This document shows positions 25,510 to 33,996 of a stretch of DNA of 64,000 nt, in pieces. Position 1 is the first letter of the stretch; every line of letters starts with the position of its first letter. Made by a program: the position numbers and the translations under genes. The stretch comes from VAZQ01 sp963821505 (GTDB taxonomy: Bacteria > Pseudomonadota > Alphaproteobacteria > Rhizobiales > Xanthobacteraceae). The DNA lies in assembly GCA_963821505.1 (NCBI GenBank), contig CAWGEH010000028.1:186001-250000 (forward strand), written 5' to 3'. The notes under the pieces are model-generated. The model worked only from the letters and a program-made list of their open reading frames with translations, ran no database searches and had not been told where the DNA came from.

Positions 25510-26496
25510 TTGACCTCCGCGCTGCTCGCTTGGCTGTTGCCGGCTGCAGCGCCATGGCCTGCGGCGGCGCTATTGCCGACGCCGGCCTGGGCGCAGCCCT
25601 ATCCGGCGAAGCCGATCAAGCTGATCGTGCCGTTCCCCGCCGGCGGTCCCGCCGACTTCTTTTCCCGCACCATTGCGGGCGGGCTCGGGGCGGAGCTCGG
25701 ACAGCAGGTCGTGCTCGAAAACCGCGCCGGAGCCGGAGGCTCGACCGGCATCGATGCGGTCGCCAAGAGCCCGCCCGACGGATACACGATCGGGCTGAGC
25801 AGCGGGTCCGTCCTGTCGGCCATTCCCTTCATGACCAGCAAGTTTCCTTTCGACTGGCAGAAGGATCTCGCCCTGTTGACCCTGGTGGCGCGCGTTCGCG
25901 AAGTGCTGGTCGTTCACCCCTCGGTGGGCGTGAACACCCTGCAGGAACTCGTCACCTACGCGCGTGCCAATCCGCGCAAGATCAGCTTCGGCTCGGCCGG
26001 CACCGGAACCTTCACGCATATGGCGGTCGAGCTGTTGAAGATCGCCGCCAATATCGATCTCGTGCACGTTCCCTATCGCGGCGCCGCTCCGGCGGTGAAC
26101 GATCTATTGGGCGGCCACATCCAGATGATCGTGCTCGATGTCCCGGTCCTGTTGCCGCACATCCGCTCCGGCGCGGTGAAGGCGCTTGCGGTCACGTCGG
26201 CGACACGCAGCGCCGCCTTGCCCGACGTGCCGACCACCGCCGAGGCCGGTTTCAACACCGTGCTCTCGGACAATTGGTACGGACTGGTGGCGCCTGCCGG
26301 CATGCCGGCCGAGGTTTCCGACAAGCTCCGGCACGCCGCCACCGCAACGCTGCATACGGCGGAGGTGAAGCAGCATTTCGACACGCAGGATGCCTTGCCA
26401 TCGCCGACAAGCCCCGCCGAGTTCGCCGCCTTCGTGAAGGCCGAGCAGGCGAAGTGGGAACCGGTCGTTGCGGCCGTCGGCATCAAGCTCGAGTGA
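25510..26496 (+). CDS. Bug/TctC-family receptor 3, start uncertain
   Basis: 328-residue receptor. After an Ala/Leu-rich signal (LLAWLLPAAAPWPAAALLP, ending AWAQ) come PFPAGGPADFFSRTIA, SPPDGYTIGLSSGS, VPYRGAAPAV and TRSAALPDVPTTAEAG, the standard blocks of the family. The frame opens only with TTG at 25510. The strong GGGAGGACGAG-ATG signal at 25494 is in another frame and would give the basic MKSA start expected of a signal peptide, so an extra base between 25494 and 25510 may have broken the natural start. It lies upstream of the enoyl-CoA hydratase operon, a plausible substrate source for it. Confidence 0.82.
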   Translation: MTSALLAWLLPAAAPWPAAALLPTPAWAQPYPAKPIKLIVPFPAGGPADFFSRTIAGGLGAELGQQVVLENRAGAGGSTGIDAVAKSPPDGYTIGLSSGSVLSAIPFMTSKFPFDWQKDLALLTLVARVREVLVVHPSVGVNTLQELVTYARANPRKISFGSAGTGTFTHMAVELLKIAANIDLVHVPYRGAAPAVNDLLGGHIQMIVLDVPVLLPHIRSGAVKALAVTSATRSAALPDVPTTAEAGFNTVLSDNWYGLVAPAGMPAEVSDKLRHAATATLHTAEVKQHFDTQDALPSPTSPAEFAAFVKAEQAKWEPVVAAVGIKLE

Positions 26497-26799
26497 AGGC
26501 GCGTGGAGTCGGCCAGCGCATCGGCCTCATTGACGACCTCTGCTCGCAGCGGATCTGGTCGCGTGGCTGATTGCGGAGTTGGCGGTCGCGGTCGATCACC
26601 TGGCGCGGTTGCCTTATGGCCGGGTCAAAGTGAATGAATGAGGACAACGCCCTCTCCACTCGTCATGGCCGCGCTTGGTCTGACTTGGTCCGGCTATCCA
26701 CGTCTTACCGCAACAAGGGCTGGATGCCCGGGACCAGCCAAGACAAGCCAGGACAAGCCGGGGCATGACGAAGGCACGGCCGTCAGGATCAGGGAACAA
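26497..26799. other. Gap with family B repeat
   Basis: 303 nt between receptor 3 and the first enoyl-CoA hydratase. It contains a family B palindrome (26661-26770). No gene seen. Confidence 0.6.
26661..26770. repeat. Dispersed palindrome, family B copy 3 (diverged)
   Basis: Starts CGTCATGGCCGCG and ends GGGCATGACG, with CTATCCACGTCTT in the centre. The right half is expanded by a short imperfect direct repeat (ccaagacaag / ccaggacaag). Confidence 0.7.
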
Positions 26800-27527
26800 A
26801 TGTCCGAGCTGCTGATCGAAAATCGCGGGGCCGTGCGCATCCTCACCATGAACCGGCCGCACAAGCGCAACGCGCTCAACCTCGCGCTCACGCAGGCGCT
26901 GCTCGAGGGCCTGCGCGCCGCCGAAGCGGACGACGGCGTGCGCAGCATCGTGCTCACGGGCGCGGGCCCAGCCTTCTGCGCCGGCGCCGATCTCGCCGAA
27001 TTCAAGGAGCTCACCCCCGACAAGCCGCAGCTGGTCGAGCGTCGCGCCGAATTGACCATGAAGCTGCACGGCATTTTTTCCCAGCTCTCCAAGCCGGTCG
27101 TCACCGCCGTCAACGGCGCCGCCATGGGTGGCGGCGCCGGGCTGGCGCTCGCCGGCGACGTCGCGCTGATGGCGTCGACCGCCAGGCTCGGCTATCCCGA
27201 AGTGAAGCACGGCATCGTCGCCGCGATCGTGATGGCCAATCTGGTGCGCAATGTCGGCCGCAAGGCCGCCTTCGAGCTGGTCGCGGGCGGCGAGCCGGTG
27301 GACGCGGCGCGCGCTCTGGCGCTCGGCATCGTCAATCGCGTGAGCGCGCCCGACGCGCTGCTGGCGGATGCCTGCGCGCTCGCGGAAAAATTCGCCGCGG
27401 TCGAGCGCGCGGCCATGGCCGCGACCAAGCAGCTGTTCTACCGTGTGCTCGACCTGCCGTTCGCGCAGGCGCTGGAGGAAGGCCGCGACATCAACAAGCG
27501 CATGCGCGCGTTTCAAACGAAGCTCGG

Positions 27528-27531
<4 letters not shown>
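26800..27531 (+). CDS. Enoyl-CoA hydratase/isomerase family protein 1
   Basis: Crotonase-fold enzyme of 243 residues acting on acyl-CoA thioesters in the cytosol. The oxyanion-hole segment FCAGADLAEF (about 64-73) and second loop VNGAAMGGGAGLALAGD are typical; the catalytic-side Glu is in YPEVKHGI. The stop codon overlaps the start of the next crotonase gene (ATGA), indicating translational coupling. ATG 26800 is preferred to the upstream frame, which only reads through a repeat. The substrate is likely a branched or dicarboxylic acyl-CoA judging from the HMG-CoA-lyase-like gene downstream. Confidence 0.9.
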
Positions 27532-28319
<788 letters not shown>

Positions 28320-28324
28320 GGCCC

Positions 28325-28480
28325 ATGAGCTGGGCGCCAAAGACGCTTTATCAGGTCGTGGCCGAACGCGCCGCGACGCGGGGCGGTGCCGAGGCGCTGG
28401 TGACCGCGAGCGCGCGCGAGCATACCGTCCGGGCATTCCAGCTCGACGCCCGGCCGCGCGCGGCGGGAGCGGCGCGATGA
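28325..28480 (+). pseudogene. N-terminal stub of an acyl-CoA synthetase (AMP-forming)
   Basis: 51-residue frame beginning MSWAPKTLYQVVAERAATRG, the usual start of AMP-dependent acyl-CoA synthetases, with AEALVTAS following. After residue 30 the match fades and the frame ends RPRAAGAAR. The ATP-binding and ligase motifs of the family (normally 500 or more residues) are absent, so most of the gene is deleted. It begins 6 nt after the previous stop and its own stop overlaps the next start (ATGA at 28477-28480). Confidence 0.6.
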
Positions 28481-29409
28481 CCGACGTCGTCCTCTGCGAA
28501 TGCTTCGCGCGCGACGGATTGCAGCACGAAACGCAGTTCGTGCCGACCGATACCAAGCGGAGGTTGATCGAGCGCTTCGCCGATCTCGGCTTCCGTCGGG
28601 TCGAAGCGACCTCCTATTCCAATCCCAAGGTGGTGCCGCAATTCGCCGATGCCAGCGCGCTGCTCGCCGCGCTCGCGCGCCGCGACGGCGTCCACTACAA
28701 GGCGACCTGCGCCAATGTGCGCGCGGTCGAGCGCGCGCTCGCCGATCTCGACGCCGGCTTCGGCGTCAGCGAGATCAGCCTTCTGGTGTCGGCGAGCGAA
28801 GCGCATTCCATGCGCAATCTCAGGCAGTCGCGCGCCGACCAGTGGAACAACGTGGGCAAGATGGCGGCGGCGGCGCGGGGCCGTTTCCGGCTGATCGGCA
28901 CGATCTCGGTCGCGTTCGGCTGCCCGTTCGAAGGCGCCGTCGATCCCGATGTGGTCGTGGCCGACGCGCTCCGCTTCGGCACGGCCGGGATCGATCATGT
29001 CGCGCTCGGCGACACGACCGGCATGGCCACGCCCGCCGGCATGAAGGATCTGGTCGGCCGCCTGCAGCGTGAAGCGCCGGGCATCGCCTTGATCGCGCAT
29101 CTCCATGACACCCGCGGCACCGGCCTCGTCAACGCGCTGGCGGCCTATGAAGCCGGCGTGCGCTATTTCGACTGCTCGTTCGGCGGCGTCGGCGGCCATC
29201 CGGCGCAGGTGACATATGGTGGCGGCTATACCGGCAACGTCTGCACCGAGGATCTGGTCAACCTGTTCGAGTCGCTCGGCGTGCGCACCGGCATCGATCT
29301 CGGCAGGCTGCTCGAGACCTCGCGCCTGTGCGAGGCGACGCTCGGCCGCGAGCTCCACGGACGGGTCACGCGCAGCGGGCTCAATCCGTTGTTACAGTGG
29401 GCGAGCTAG
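28477..29409 (+). CDS. HMG-CoA-lyase-family protein (active-site Cys replaced by His)
   Basis: 310-residue DRE-TIM metallolyase. RDGLQHE at residues 12-18 and HLHDTRGTG (the metal-binding His-x-His segment) mark the hydroxymethylglutaryl-CoA lyase group. The signature loop, which in true HMG-CoA lyases reads GGxGGCP with the catalytic Cys, here reads GGVGGHP with His241. The metal site is intact. It may therefore cleave a related 3-hydroxyacyl-CoA, or act differently. It is the last gene of the crotonase operon, which fits leucine- or isoprenoid-type acyl-CoA breakdown. Confidence 0.88.
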   Translation: MTDVVLCECFARDGLQHETQFVPTDTKRRLIERFADLGFRRVEATSYSNPKVVPQFADASALLAALARRDGVHYKATCANVRAVERALADLDAGFGVSEISLLVSASEAHSMRNLRQSRADQWNNVGKMAAAARGRFRLIGTISVAFGCPFEGAVDPDVVVADALRFGTAGIDHVALGDTTGMATPAGMKDLVGRLQREAPGIALIAHLHDTRGTGLVNALAAYEAGVRYFDCSFGGVGGHPAQVTYGGGYTGNVCTEDLVNLFESLGVRTGIDLGRLLETSRLCEATLGRELHGRVTRSGLNPLLQWAS

Positions 29410-29510
29410 AGCATGATCCCGAAAAGTGGATACCGGTTTTCGGAAAAGATCATGCTCCAACAATAGGCTAGAGCGGGATGACGATTCGAAGAAAAGTCAT
29501 CCCGCTCTAG
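29409..29510. repeat. Family A variant repeat directly after the lyase gene
   Basis: Same architecture as family A but different arms: GAGCATGATC / GATCATGCTC (29409-29457) then CTAGAGCGGGATGAC (29468-29482) with GTCATCCCGCTCTAG (29496-29510), a perfect 15-bp inverted repeat. Its first base is the last base of the lyase stop codon, so it may serve as transcript end. Confidence 0.8.
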
Positions 29511-29511
29511 C

Positions 29512-29581
29512 GTCCCGGTCCCGACGTCGTATCCCTTTGCAGCGAGCACTCGTACGAACGTCGGAACTGGAGGGACACCGG
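29512..29581. repeat. Dispersed repeat, family F copy 2
   Basis: Pairs with 14439-14510; both share GTATCCCTTTGCAGC and the CGTCGGAA block. It abuts the family A variant without a gap. Confidence 0.75.
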
Positions 29582-29607
29582 CAGCCATATGATTCTAGCG
29601 TGGCTTT

Positions 29608-29662
29608 GGATTTGACGTTCCTACGAAAGACTTCCGGCAATGCTGGTAGGAACGTCAAATCC
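29608..29662. repeat. 17-bp perfect inverted repeat
   Basis: GGATTTGACGTTCCTAC (29608-29624) is matched by GTAGGAACGTCAAATCC (29646-29662) around 21 nt. It differs from the repeat families listed here and occurs once in the window, between two of them. Confidence 0.75.
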
Positions 29663-29671
29663 GCCACACCA

Positions 29672-29774
29672 GCGCATGTTCCGGAAAAGTGGGAACCGGT
29701 TTTCCGAAGAGAACATGCGCAGAATTGAAGATCTAGAGCGCATCTCAATTCGACCCAATCGGGATGCGCTCTAG
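29672..29774. repeat. Dispersed double-palindrome repeat, family A copy 3
   Basis: Closely matches 10754-10857, starting GCGCATGTTCCGGAAAAG and ending GATGCGCTCTAG. Together with 29409-29662 it fills the 400-nt gap before the next gene with four repeats in a row. Confidence 0.9.
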
Positions 29775-29808
29775 GGGCTCAGCCCACTCGCGACTGGGTC
29801 ATGCCCCG

Positions 29809-30195
29809 TCAACGGCCAGTATTGGACGCGCTGCCCGCTTGGCCCGACAATCCCACCTCGCCGAGCGCGTAGAGCGTCTGGTTGTCGAGCTTGCCGCTGG
29901 CCTTCATCCCGTAGCGGTCCTGGAAATCGCGGACGGCTTCTTCGGTCTGGGGTCCGAGGACGCCGTCGATGGGGCCCGGGTTGAACCCTTTTTTCTGCAG
30001 CGCCTGCTGGACTTGCCGAATATTGTCCGGGTTGAGATTGGGCACCGCGTCCATCGCCAACTCGCCCGCAGCCTGAGCCGTCGCACGCTGGAGCTGAGCG
30101 TATTGATGCGACGGAGCAAGCTGGGCGGTCGCCGAGAGCGTGGCGACCGCCGGCAGACACACTGTCGCGATGATGGTGATGACCAGCTTCTTCAC
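29809..30195 (-). CDS. Exported peptidoglycan-binding (PGB_1) domain protein
   Basis: 128-residue secreted protein. A signal peptide (KKLVITIIATVCLPAVA) is followed by a spacer and one PGB_1 domain: DNIRQVQQALQKKGFNPG, IDGVLGPQTEEAVRDFQ and LDNQTLYALG. Single-domain proteins of this sort bind murein stems in the periplasm. The start is GTG at 30195, with GGGAGG 5 nt upstream; the longer frame from 30234 lacks a site. It runs convergent to the lyase operon, with repeats between. Confidence 0.82.
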   Translation of the reverse strand: MKKLVITIIATVCLPAVATLSATAQLAPSHQYAQLQRATAQAAGELAMDAVPNLNPDNIRQVQQALQKKGFNPGPIDGVLGPQTEEAVRDFQDRYGMKASGKLDNQTLYALGEVGLSGQAGSASNTGR

Positions 30196-30517
30196 GAGAA
30201 CCTCCCTTGCCAAAGGAATGGAACGCCGTGTCAAAACGGAGCGCGCTGCGAAGCTCTCGCCAGCGAGACCGGCCGCGAGAGGGCCGAATGCCTACCGGCC
30301 CCCTCGGGCGCGATGACGGTGATGGGCTTCGACATGGCGGGGGGATTATGCGGCACACGGCTGGCGTCGCCAAGCAGACCGAAGCGCGCAGGGGGGTCGC
30401 ACGACGAGGGCGCAATCTCCGGGCTATGGCGGGCAGGTTGAACCCAGCCGGCGCCCATTCCCGGCGCGGTGGTGTTGCTCGGCATCTTCCTTCCGAACTG
30501 CCGGCTCTTCCTGATCG
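30196..30517. other. Gap without recognised gene
   Basis: 322 nt between the peptidoglycan-binding gene (minus) and the LivF remnant. It must hold the promoter of the former. The open frames crossing it look like non-coding read-through; no repeat family member is present. Confidence 0.4.
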
Positions 30518-30712
30518 GTGGCCGAGTTCGACGCGATCCTCGGCGAACCGAAACCGGCGGGCCGCGCCGTCCTGCTGGTCGAACAGAACGTCACTCCGGC
30601 GCTTACCGTTTGCGACCGCTTCGTCGCGATGGAACGCGGCCGCGTGGCGCTCGAAGGACGGGCCGGCGTCAAAGCCGACTGCGACCGGCTGTTATCGATC
30701 ATTGCGGTCTAA
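30518..30712 (+). pseudogene. C-terminal remnant of a LivF-type ABC ATPase
   Basis: 64-residue fragment with AVLLVEQNVTPALTVCDRFV and MERGRVALEG, the D-loop/H-loop end of branched-chain amino acid transporter ATPases (LivF); the normal protein has about 235 residues. Walker A, the ABC signature and Walker B are missing. No other liv genes are nearby. It looks like a leftover from a deletion. Confidence 0.55.
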
Positions 30713-30734
30713 TACCAATGGCATCAACCGGTGA

Positions 30735-30912
30735 CCGTCATCCTGAGGCGCCCGCCGAAGGCGGGCCTCGAAGGATGAGCGGCCCCCAACTCGCGGCGAC
30801 ATGCGGGCCGTCGCCCACCGATCTCGGGTTTACCCGAGATCGGAATAATAGTGCGCAAGTCGGCCTAAGCCGACTTGCGATGGCTCGCTTCGCTCGCACC
30901 TCAGGGTGACGG
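30735..30912. repeat. Dispersed palindrome, family C copy 1, with hairpin pair
   Basis: CCGTCATCCTGAGGCGCC at the left and CTCAGGGTGACGG at the right form the outer arms, with CGAAGGATG and a CTCGCTTCGCTCG stem inside. A two-hairpin cassette (30818-30879) is embedded in the right half. Confidence 0.75.
30818..30879. repeat. Two-hairpin cassette in family C repeat
   Basis: Hairpin 1: CCGATCTCGGG (30818-30828), TTTA, CCCGAGATCGG (30833-30843), perfect 11 bp. Hairpin 2: CGCAAGTCGGC (30854-30864), CTAA, GCCGACTTGCG (30869-30879), perfect 11 bp. Spacer 10 nt. Confidence 0.9.
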
Positions 30913-31047
30913 GGAGAGTGGGTCATTGTTAGCCGCCGCCAGTAAAACACCCCCTCCTCCTCTCCGCTGCGGGCCTGGCATGCATCCGCGCAGGCGCGGC
31001 CGAACAGGCTTGCGCGAAGAAAGCTTCGGCACGATCATCGATGTCCA

Positions 31048-31129
31048 GCGCATGTTTTTCCGAGCGGAGCATGCGCAATTCGAAGAATCCAGGGCGCATC
31101 ACGGCTCGACCCGATCGGGATGCGCTCTA
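31048..31129. repeat. Degenerate family A repeat, copy 4
   Basis: GCGCATGTTTTTCCGAGCGG and GGGATGCGCTCTA are recognisable against the consensus, but the centre of the first palindrome has lost about 20 nt. Confidence 0.7.
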
Positions 31130-31158
31130 AGAACATCAACAGCGACAGGGAGGACGAC

Positions 31159-32424
31159 ATGAGGAAGGCACTGCTGTGCGCCGCCTCGGCGCTGGTGCTG
31201 GGATGGCCTTCATTGGCCCAAACCCAGCAGCCGACCGCGGGCAATCTGGAAAAGCTGTCGGAGTTCAAGACCACCGGCACGCCGATGGACATCCCGCAAA
31301 TTCCGCAGACCGGGGCGAAGGCGGAGGCGATCAAGAAAAATCTTGCCCGCATCAAGCTGCCGCCCGGGTTCAAGATCGGCCTCTACGCCATCGTGCCTGA
31401 TGCCCGCCACATGGCCGTCGGGCCGCAAGGGGTCGTGACGTTCGTCGGCACGCGCAAGAGCAAGGTGTGGGCGGTCACCGACCGCGACAAGGACCGCGTG
31501 GCCGACGAGGTCAAGGAGTTCGCGCCTTCGATCCCGTTCGCCGTCCCGAACGGCGTGTGCTTCTCCAAGGATGGCTTTCTCTTCATCGCCGAACAGAACC
31601 GCGTACTCGTCTTTCCCGCCGCCGAGTTCTTCTACGAGGGCCCGGACGTCGCCGCCTTCGTGGTCGTGAAGCAGGGCGAGCTGATCCCGCGGGAGGAGGA
31701 ATCCTACAATCACACCGCGCGGGTGTGCCGCATCGGGCCGGACGACAAGCTCTACATCACGCTCGGACAGCCGTTCAACGTGTTCGCGCCGGCGAAGATG
31801 GACCTCTACAAGCGGGTCGGCATGAGCGGCATCATCCGCATGACGCGAGAAGGCAAGGAGCGCGAGGTGTTCGCCACCGGCGTGCGAAACTCCGTGGGCA
31901 TGGATTTCAACCCCAGGGACCGGTCGCTCTGGTTCACCGACAATCAGGTCGACGGCATGGGCGACAACCAGCCGCCCGGCGAGCTCAATCGCGCCGACAA
32001 GCCGGGCATGAATTTCGGCTTTCCCTACTACGGCGGCGGCAAGACGCGCACCAATGAATACAAGGATCAGACGCCGCCCGCCGGCGTCACCTTCCCGCAG
32101 GTCGAGATGGACGCCCACGCCGCCGACCTCGGCATGACGTTCTATACCGGCCGCATGTTCCCGCAGAAGTACCGCGGCGGCATCTTCTCGGCCCAGCACG
32201 GCTCGTGGAACCGGGTCACGCCGATCGGCGCGCGCGTCATGTTCACTGCGCTCAAGGACGACGGCACGGCGGACAAGACCGAGGTGTTCGCGGACGGCTG
32301 GCTCACCGAGAACGGAGAATATCTCGGCCGGCCGGTCGACATCACCCAGCTGCCGGATGGATCGATCCTGGTATCCGACGATTTCGCCGGCGCCGTCTAC
32401 CGCATCTGGTACGACGGCCGGTGA
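31159..32424 (+). CDS. PQQ-dependent sugar (sorbosone-type) dehydrogenase
   Basis: 421-residue exported protein with a signal peptide (KALLCAASALVLGWPSLAQ) and a six-bladed propeller of the soluble glucose/sorbosone dehydrogenase type: FAVPNGVCFSKDGFLFIA, GVRNSVGMDFNP, LWFTDNQVDGMGDNQPPGEL and FSAQHGSWNR. Members use PQQ to oxidise aldose or aldehyde groups in the periplasm and pass electrons on to cytochromes. The start follows GGGAGG. The next gene encodes a cytochrome c, a natural electron acceptor, 56 nt downstream. No PQQ synthesis genes are in the window. Confidence 0.88.
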   Translation: MRKALLCAASALVLGWPSLAQTQQPTAGNLEKLSEFKTTGTPMDIPQIPQTGAKAEAIKKNLARIKLPPGFKIGLYAIVPDARHMAVGPQGVVTFVGTRKSKVWAVTDRDKDRVADEVKEFAPSIPFAVPNGVCFSKDGFLFIAEQNRVLVFPAAEFFYEGPDVAAFVVVKQGELIPREEESYNHTARVCRIGPDDKLYITLGQPFNVFAPAKMDLYKRVGMSGIIRMTREGKEREVFATGVRNSVGMDFNPRDRSLWFTDNQVDGMGDNQPPGELNRADKPGMNFGFPYYGGGKTRTNEYKDQTPPAGVTFPQVEMDAHAADLGMTFYTGRMFPQKYRGGIFSAQHGSWNRVTPIGARVMFTALKDDGTADKTEVFADGWLTENGEYLGRPVDITQLPDGSILVSDDFAGAVYRIWYDGR

Positions 32425-32480
32425 ATGCAGCACCGCGGGCCGCGTCACGTGGGCGCGGCCCTCCATGCCGATCGGGATGA

Positions 32481-32825
32481 ATGGCAATGTCGCGCCACCG
32501 TCGTGCCGGGCTGATGGTCGCACTCGCACTGCTGGCGCTTCCCGCCAGCGCACCGGCCGGCGCCGGCGATGCCGCCGCCGGCCGCCGCAAGGCCGTTGCC
32601 TGCCAGGCGTGCCATGGACTGGACGGGCTCTCGAAGCTGCCGGAAGCCCCGCATCTTGCCGGCCAGCCCGAGCGCTATCTGGTCAAATCACTCGACGACT
32701 ATCGGACCGGCGCGCGCAAGAACGACATGATGACGCTGGTTGCCAAAAATCTCAGCGACCAGGATATCGCCGATCTCGCGGCCTACTACGGCGCAATCGA
32801 GATTTCCGCGACGCCGCCGAGATAG
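32481..32825 (+). CDS. Class I cytochrome c
   Basis: 114-residue exported c-type cytochrome with a signal peptide (GLMVALALLALPASAPAG) and one haem motif, CQACH at residues 41-45. The distal ligand is probably one of the Met residues in NDMMTLVAKNLS, followed by the closing helix DIADLAAYYGAIE, typical of the c4/c5-like fold. It presumably takes electrons from the PQQ-type dehydrogenase encoded just upstream. Two in-frame ATGs (32481, 32487) are possible starts. Confidence 0.88.
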   Translation: MAMSRHRRAGLMVALALLALPASAPAGAGDAAAGRRKAVACQACHGLDGLSKLPEAPHLAGQPERYLVKSLDDYRTGARKNDMMTLVAKNLSDQDIADLAAYYGAIEISATPPR

Positions 32826-32892
32826 ACGAAGCAGCTGCGTCTGCAGGACATTTCAAGCAAGACCGGTCAACGAGATGACGCGGGAGGATGAA

Positions 32893-33954
32893 ATGACCAC
32901 GCGCAGGGACTTCATCGGCGGCGCGGCCATGGCCGGCGTGGCCTTCGTCGGCTGCGAGCTGATGGGCACGGCCCACGTGCATGCGCAGCCGGCGGCCAGG
33001 CGGCGGGAGGTGGTGGCGAACGGCCGGCGCATGAAGACCGTGGACGTGCACGCGCACTGCGCGTTTCCGCAGGCCATGGCCTTGATGGGGCGCAAGGTGA
33101 ATCCCGAAACGCTGGTGATGGCGCCCGAGCGCATCAAGGCCATGGACGAGCAGGGCATCGATGTCGAGGCGCTCAGCATCAACGCCTATTGGTACAAGGC
33201 CGACCGCGACCTCGCGCGCGAACTCATCGCGCTGCAGAACGAGAAGCTCGCCGAGCTGTGCGCGTCGCAGCCGGATCGCTTCGTCGCCTTCGCCACGGTC
33301 GCGTTGCAGCACCCGGACCTGGCGGCCGAGCAGCTCGAGCACGCCGTCAAGGCGCTCGGGCTGCGCGGTGCCGGAATCGGCGGCAGCGTCAACGGCGAGG
33401 AGCTTTCCGATCCGAAGTTTCACCCGTTCTGGAAGAAGGCAGAGGAGCTGGGATGCCTCGTCTTCATCCATCCGCAGGCAAACCCCGACTTCGAGAAGCG
33501 ATTGAAAGGCAACGGCGGGCTGATCAACGTCATCGGCAACCCGCTCGAAACCACCATTGCGCTCTCGCACATGATCTTCGAGGGGACGCTCGACCGGTTT
33601 CCCGGGCTCAAGATCTGCGCCGCCCACGGCGGCGGCTATCTGCCGTCCTACGCCGCACGGTCGGACGCGGGTTGCGTCACCTTTCCCAGCCGGTGCGCCG
33701 CCGTCAAGCTGCAGAAGAAACCGACCGAATATCTGCGCCAGCTCTATTTCGACTCCATTGTCTTCACGCCGGAGGCGATGCGGCATCTGGTTGCGGAAGT
33801 CGGCGCCAGCCAGATCGTCATGGGGACGGACTATCCGTTTCCCTGGACCAGGACCTCGGTCGATCACATCCTCGACGCGCCGGGGCTGAGCGAGGCCGAG
33901 CGCGCGGCGATGCTGGGCGATACCGCCGCCAGGCTGCTCGGGATCAAGTCGTAA
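32893..33954 (+). CDS. ACMSD-like amidohydrolase with Tat signal
   Basis: 353-residue metal-dependent hydrolase/decarboxylase. A twin-arginine signal (TTRRDFIGGAAMAGVAF) opens it. The metal-binding HAH is at residues 53-55, with CAAHGGGYLPSYAAR and MGTDYPFPW providing further His and Asp ligands, the pattern of the amidohydrolase-2 group that includes 2-amino-3-carboxymuconate-semialdehyde decarboxylase. Export of such an enzyme is unusual since most homologues are cytosolic. Start 32893 is set by GGGAGG 5 nt upstream. It is co-directional with the dehydrogenase and cytochrome genes and the Bug receptor. Confidence 0.85.
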   Translation: MTTRRDFIGGAAMAGVAFVGCELMGTAHVHAQPAARRREVVANGRRMKTVDVHAHCAFPQAMALMGRKVNPETLVMAPERIKAMDEQGIDVEALSINAYWYKADRDLARELIALQNEKLAELCASQPDRFVAFATVALQHPDLAAEQLEHAVKALGLRGAGIGGSVNGEELSDPKFHPFWKKAEELGCLVFIHPQANPDFEKRLKGNGGLINVIGNPLETTIALSHMIFEGTLDRFPGLKICAAHGGGYLPSYAARSDAGCVTFPSRCAAVKLQKKPTEYLRQLYFDSIVFTPEAMRHLVAEVGASQIVMGTDYPFPWTRTSVDHILDAPGLSEAERAAMLGDTAARLLGIKS

Positions 33955-33996
33955 GCCGCGGCCCGAATGTTGCCCGGCAACGCGGAGAGGATCGGC

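Larger units (their letters stand above)
30713..31158. other. Repeat-filled gap before the sugar dehydrogenase operon
   Basis: 446 nt containing a family C palindrome with a hairpin pair (30735-30912) and a degenerate family A repeat (31048-31129). The promoter of the downstream operon is probably at or after 30913. Confidence 0.6.

Noticed and set aside
30231..31162. CRISPR-like array in the repeated hairpins
   Set aside because: The repeats are palindrome pairs with variable arms and no regular spacers, and there are no cas genes.
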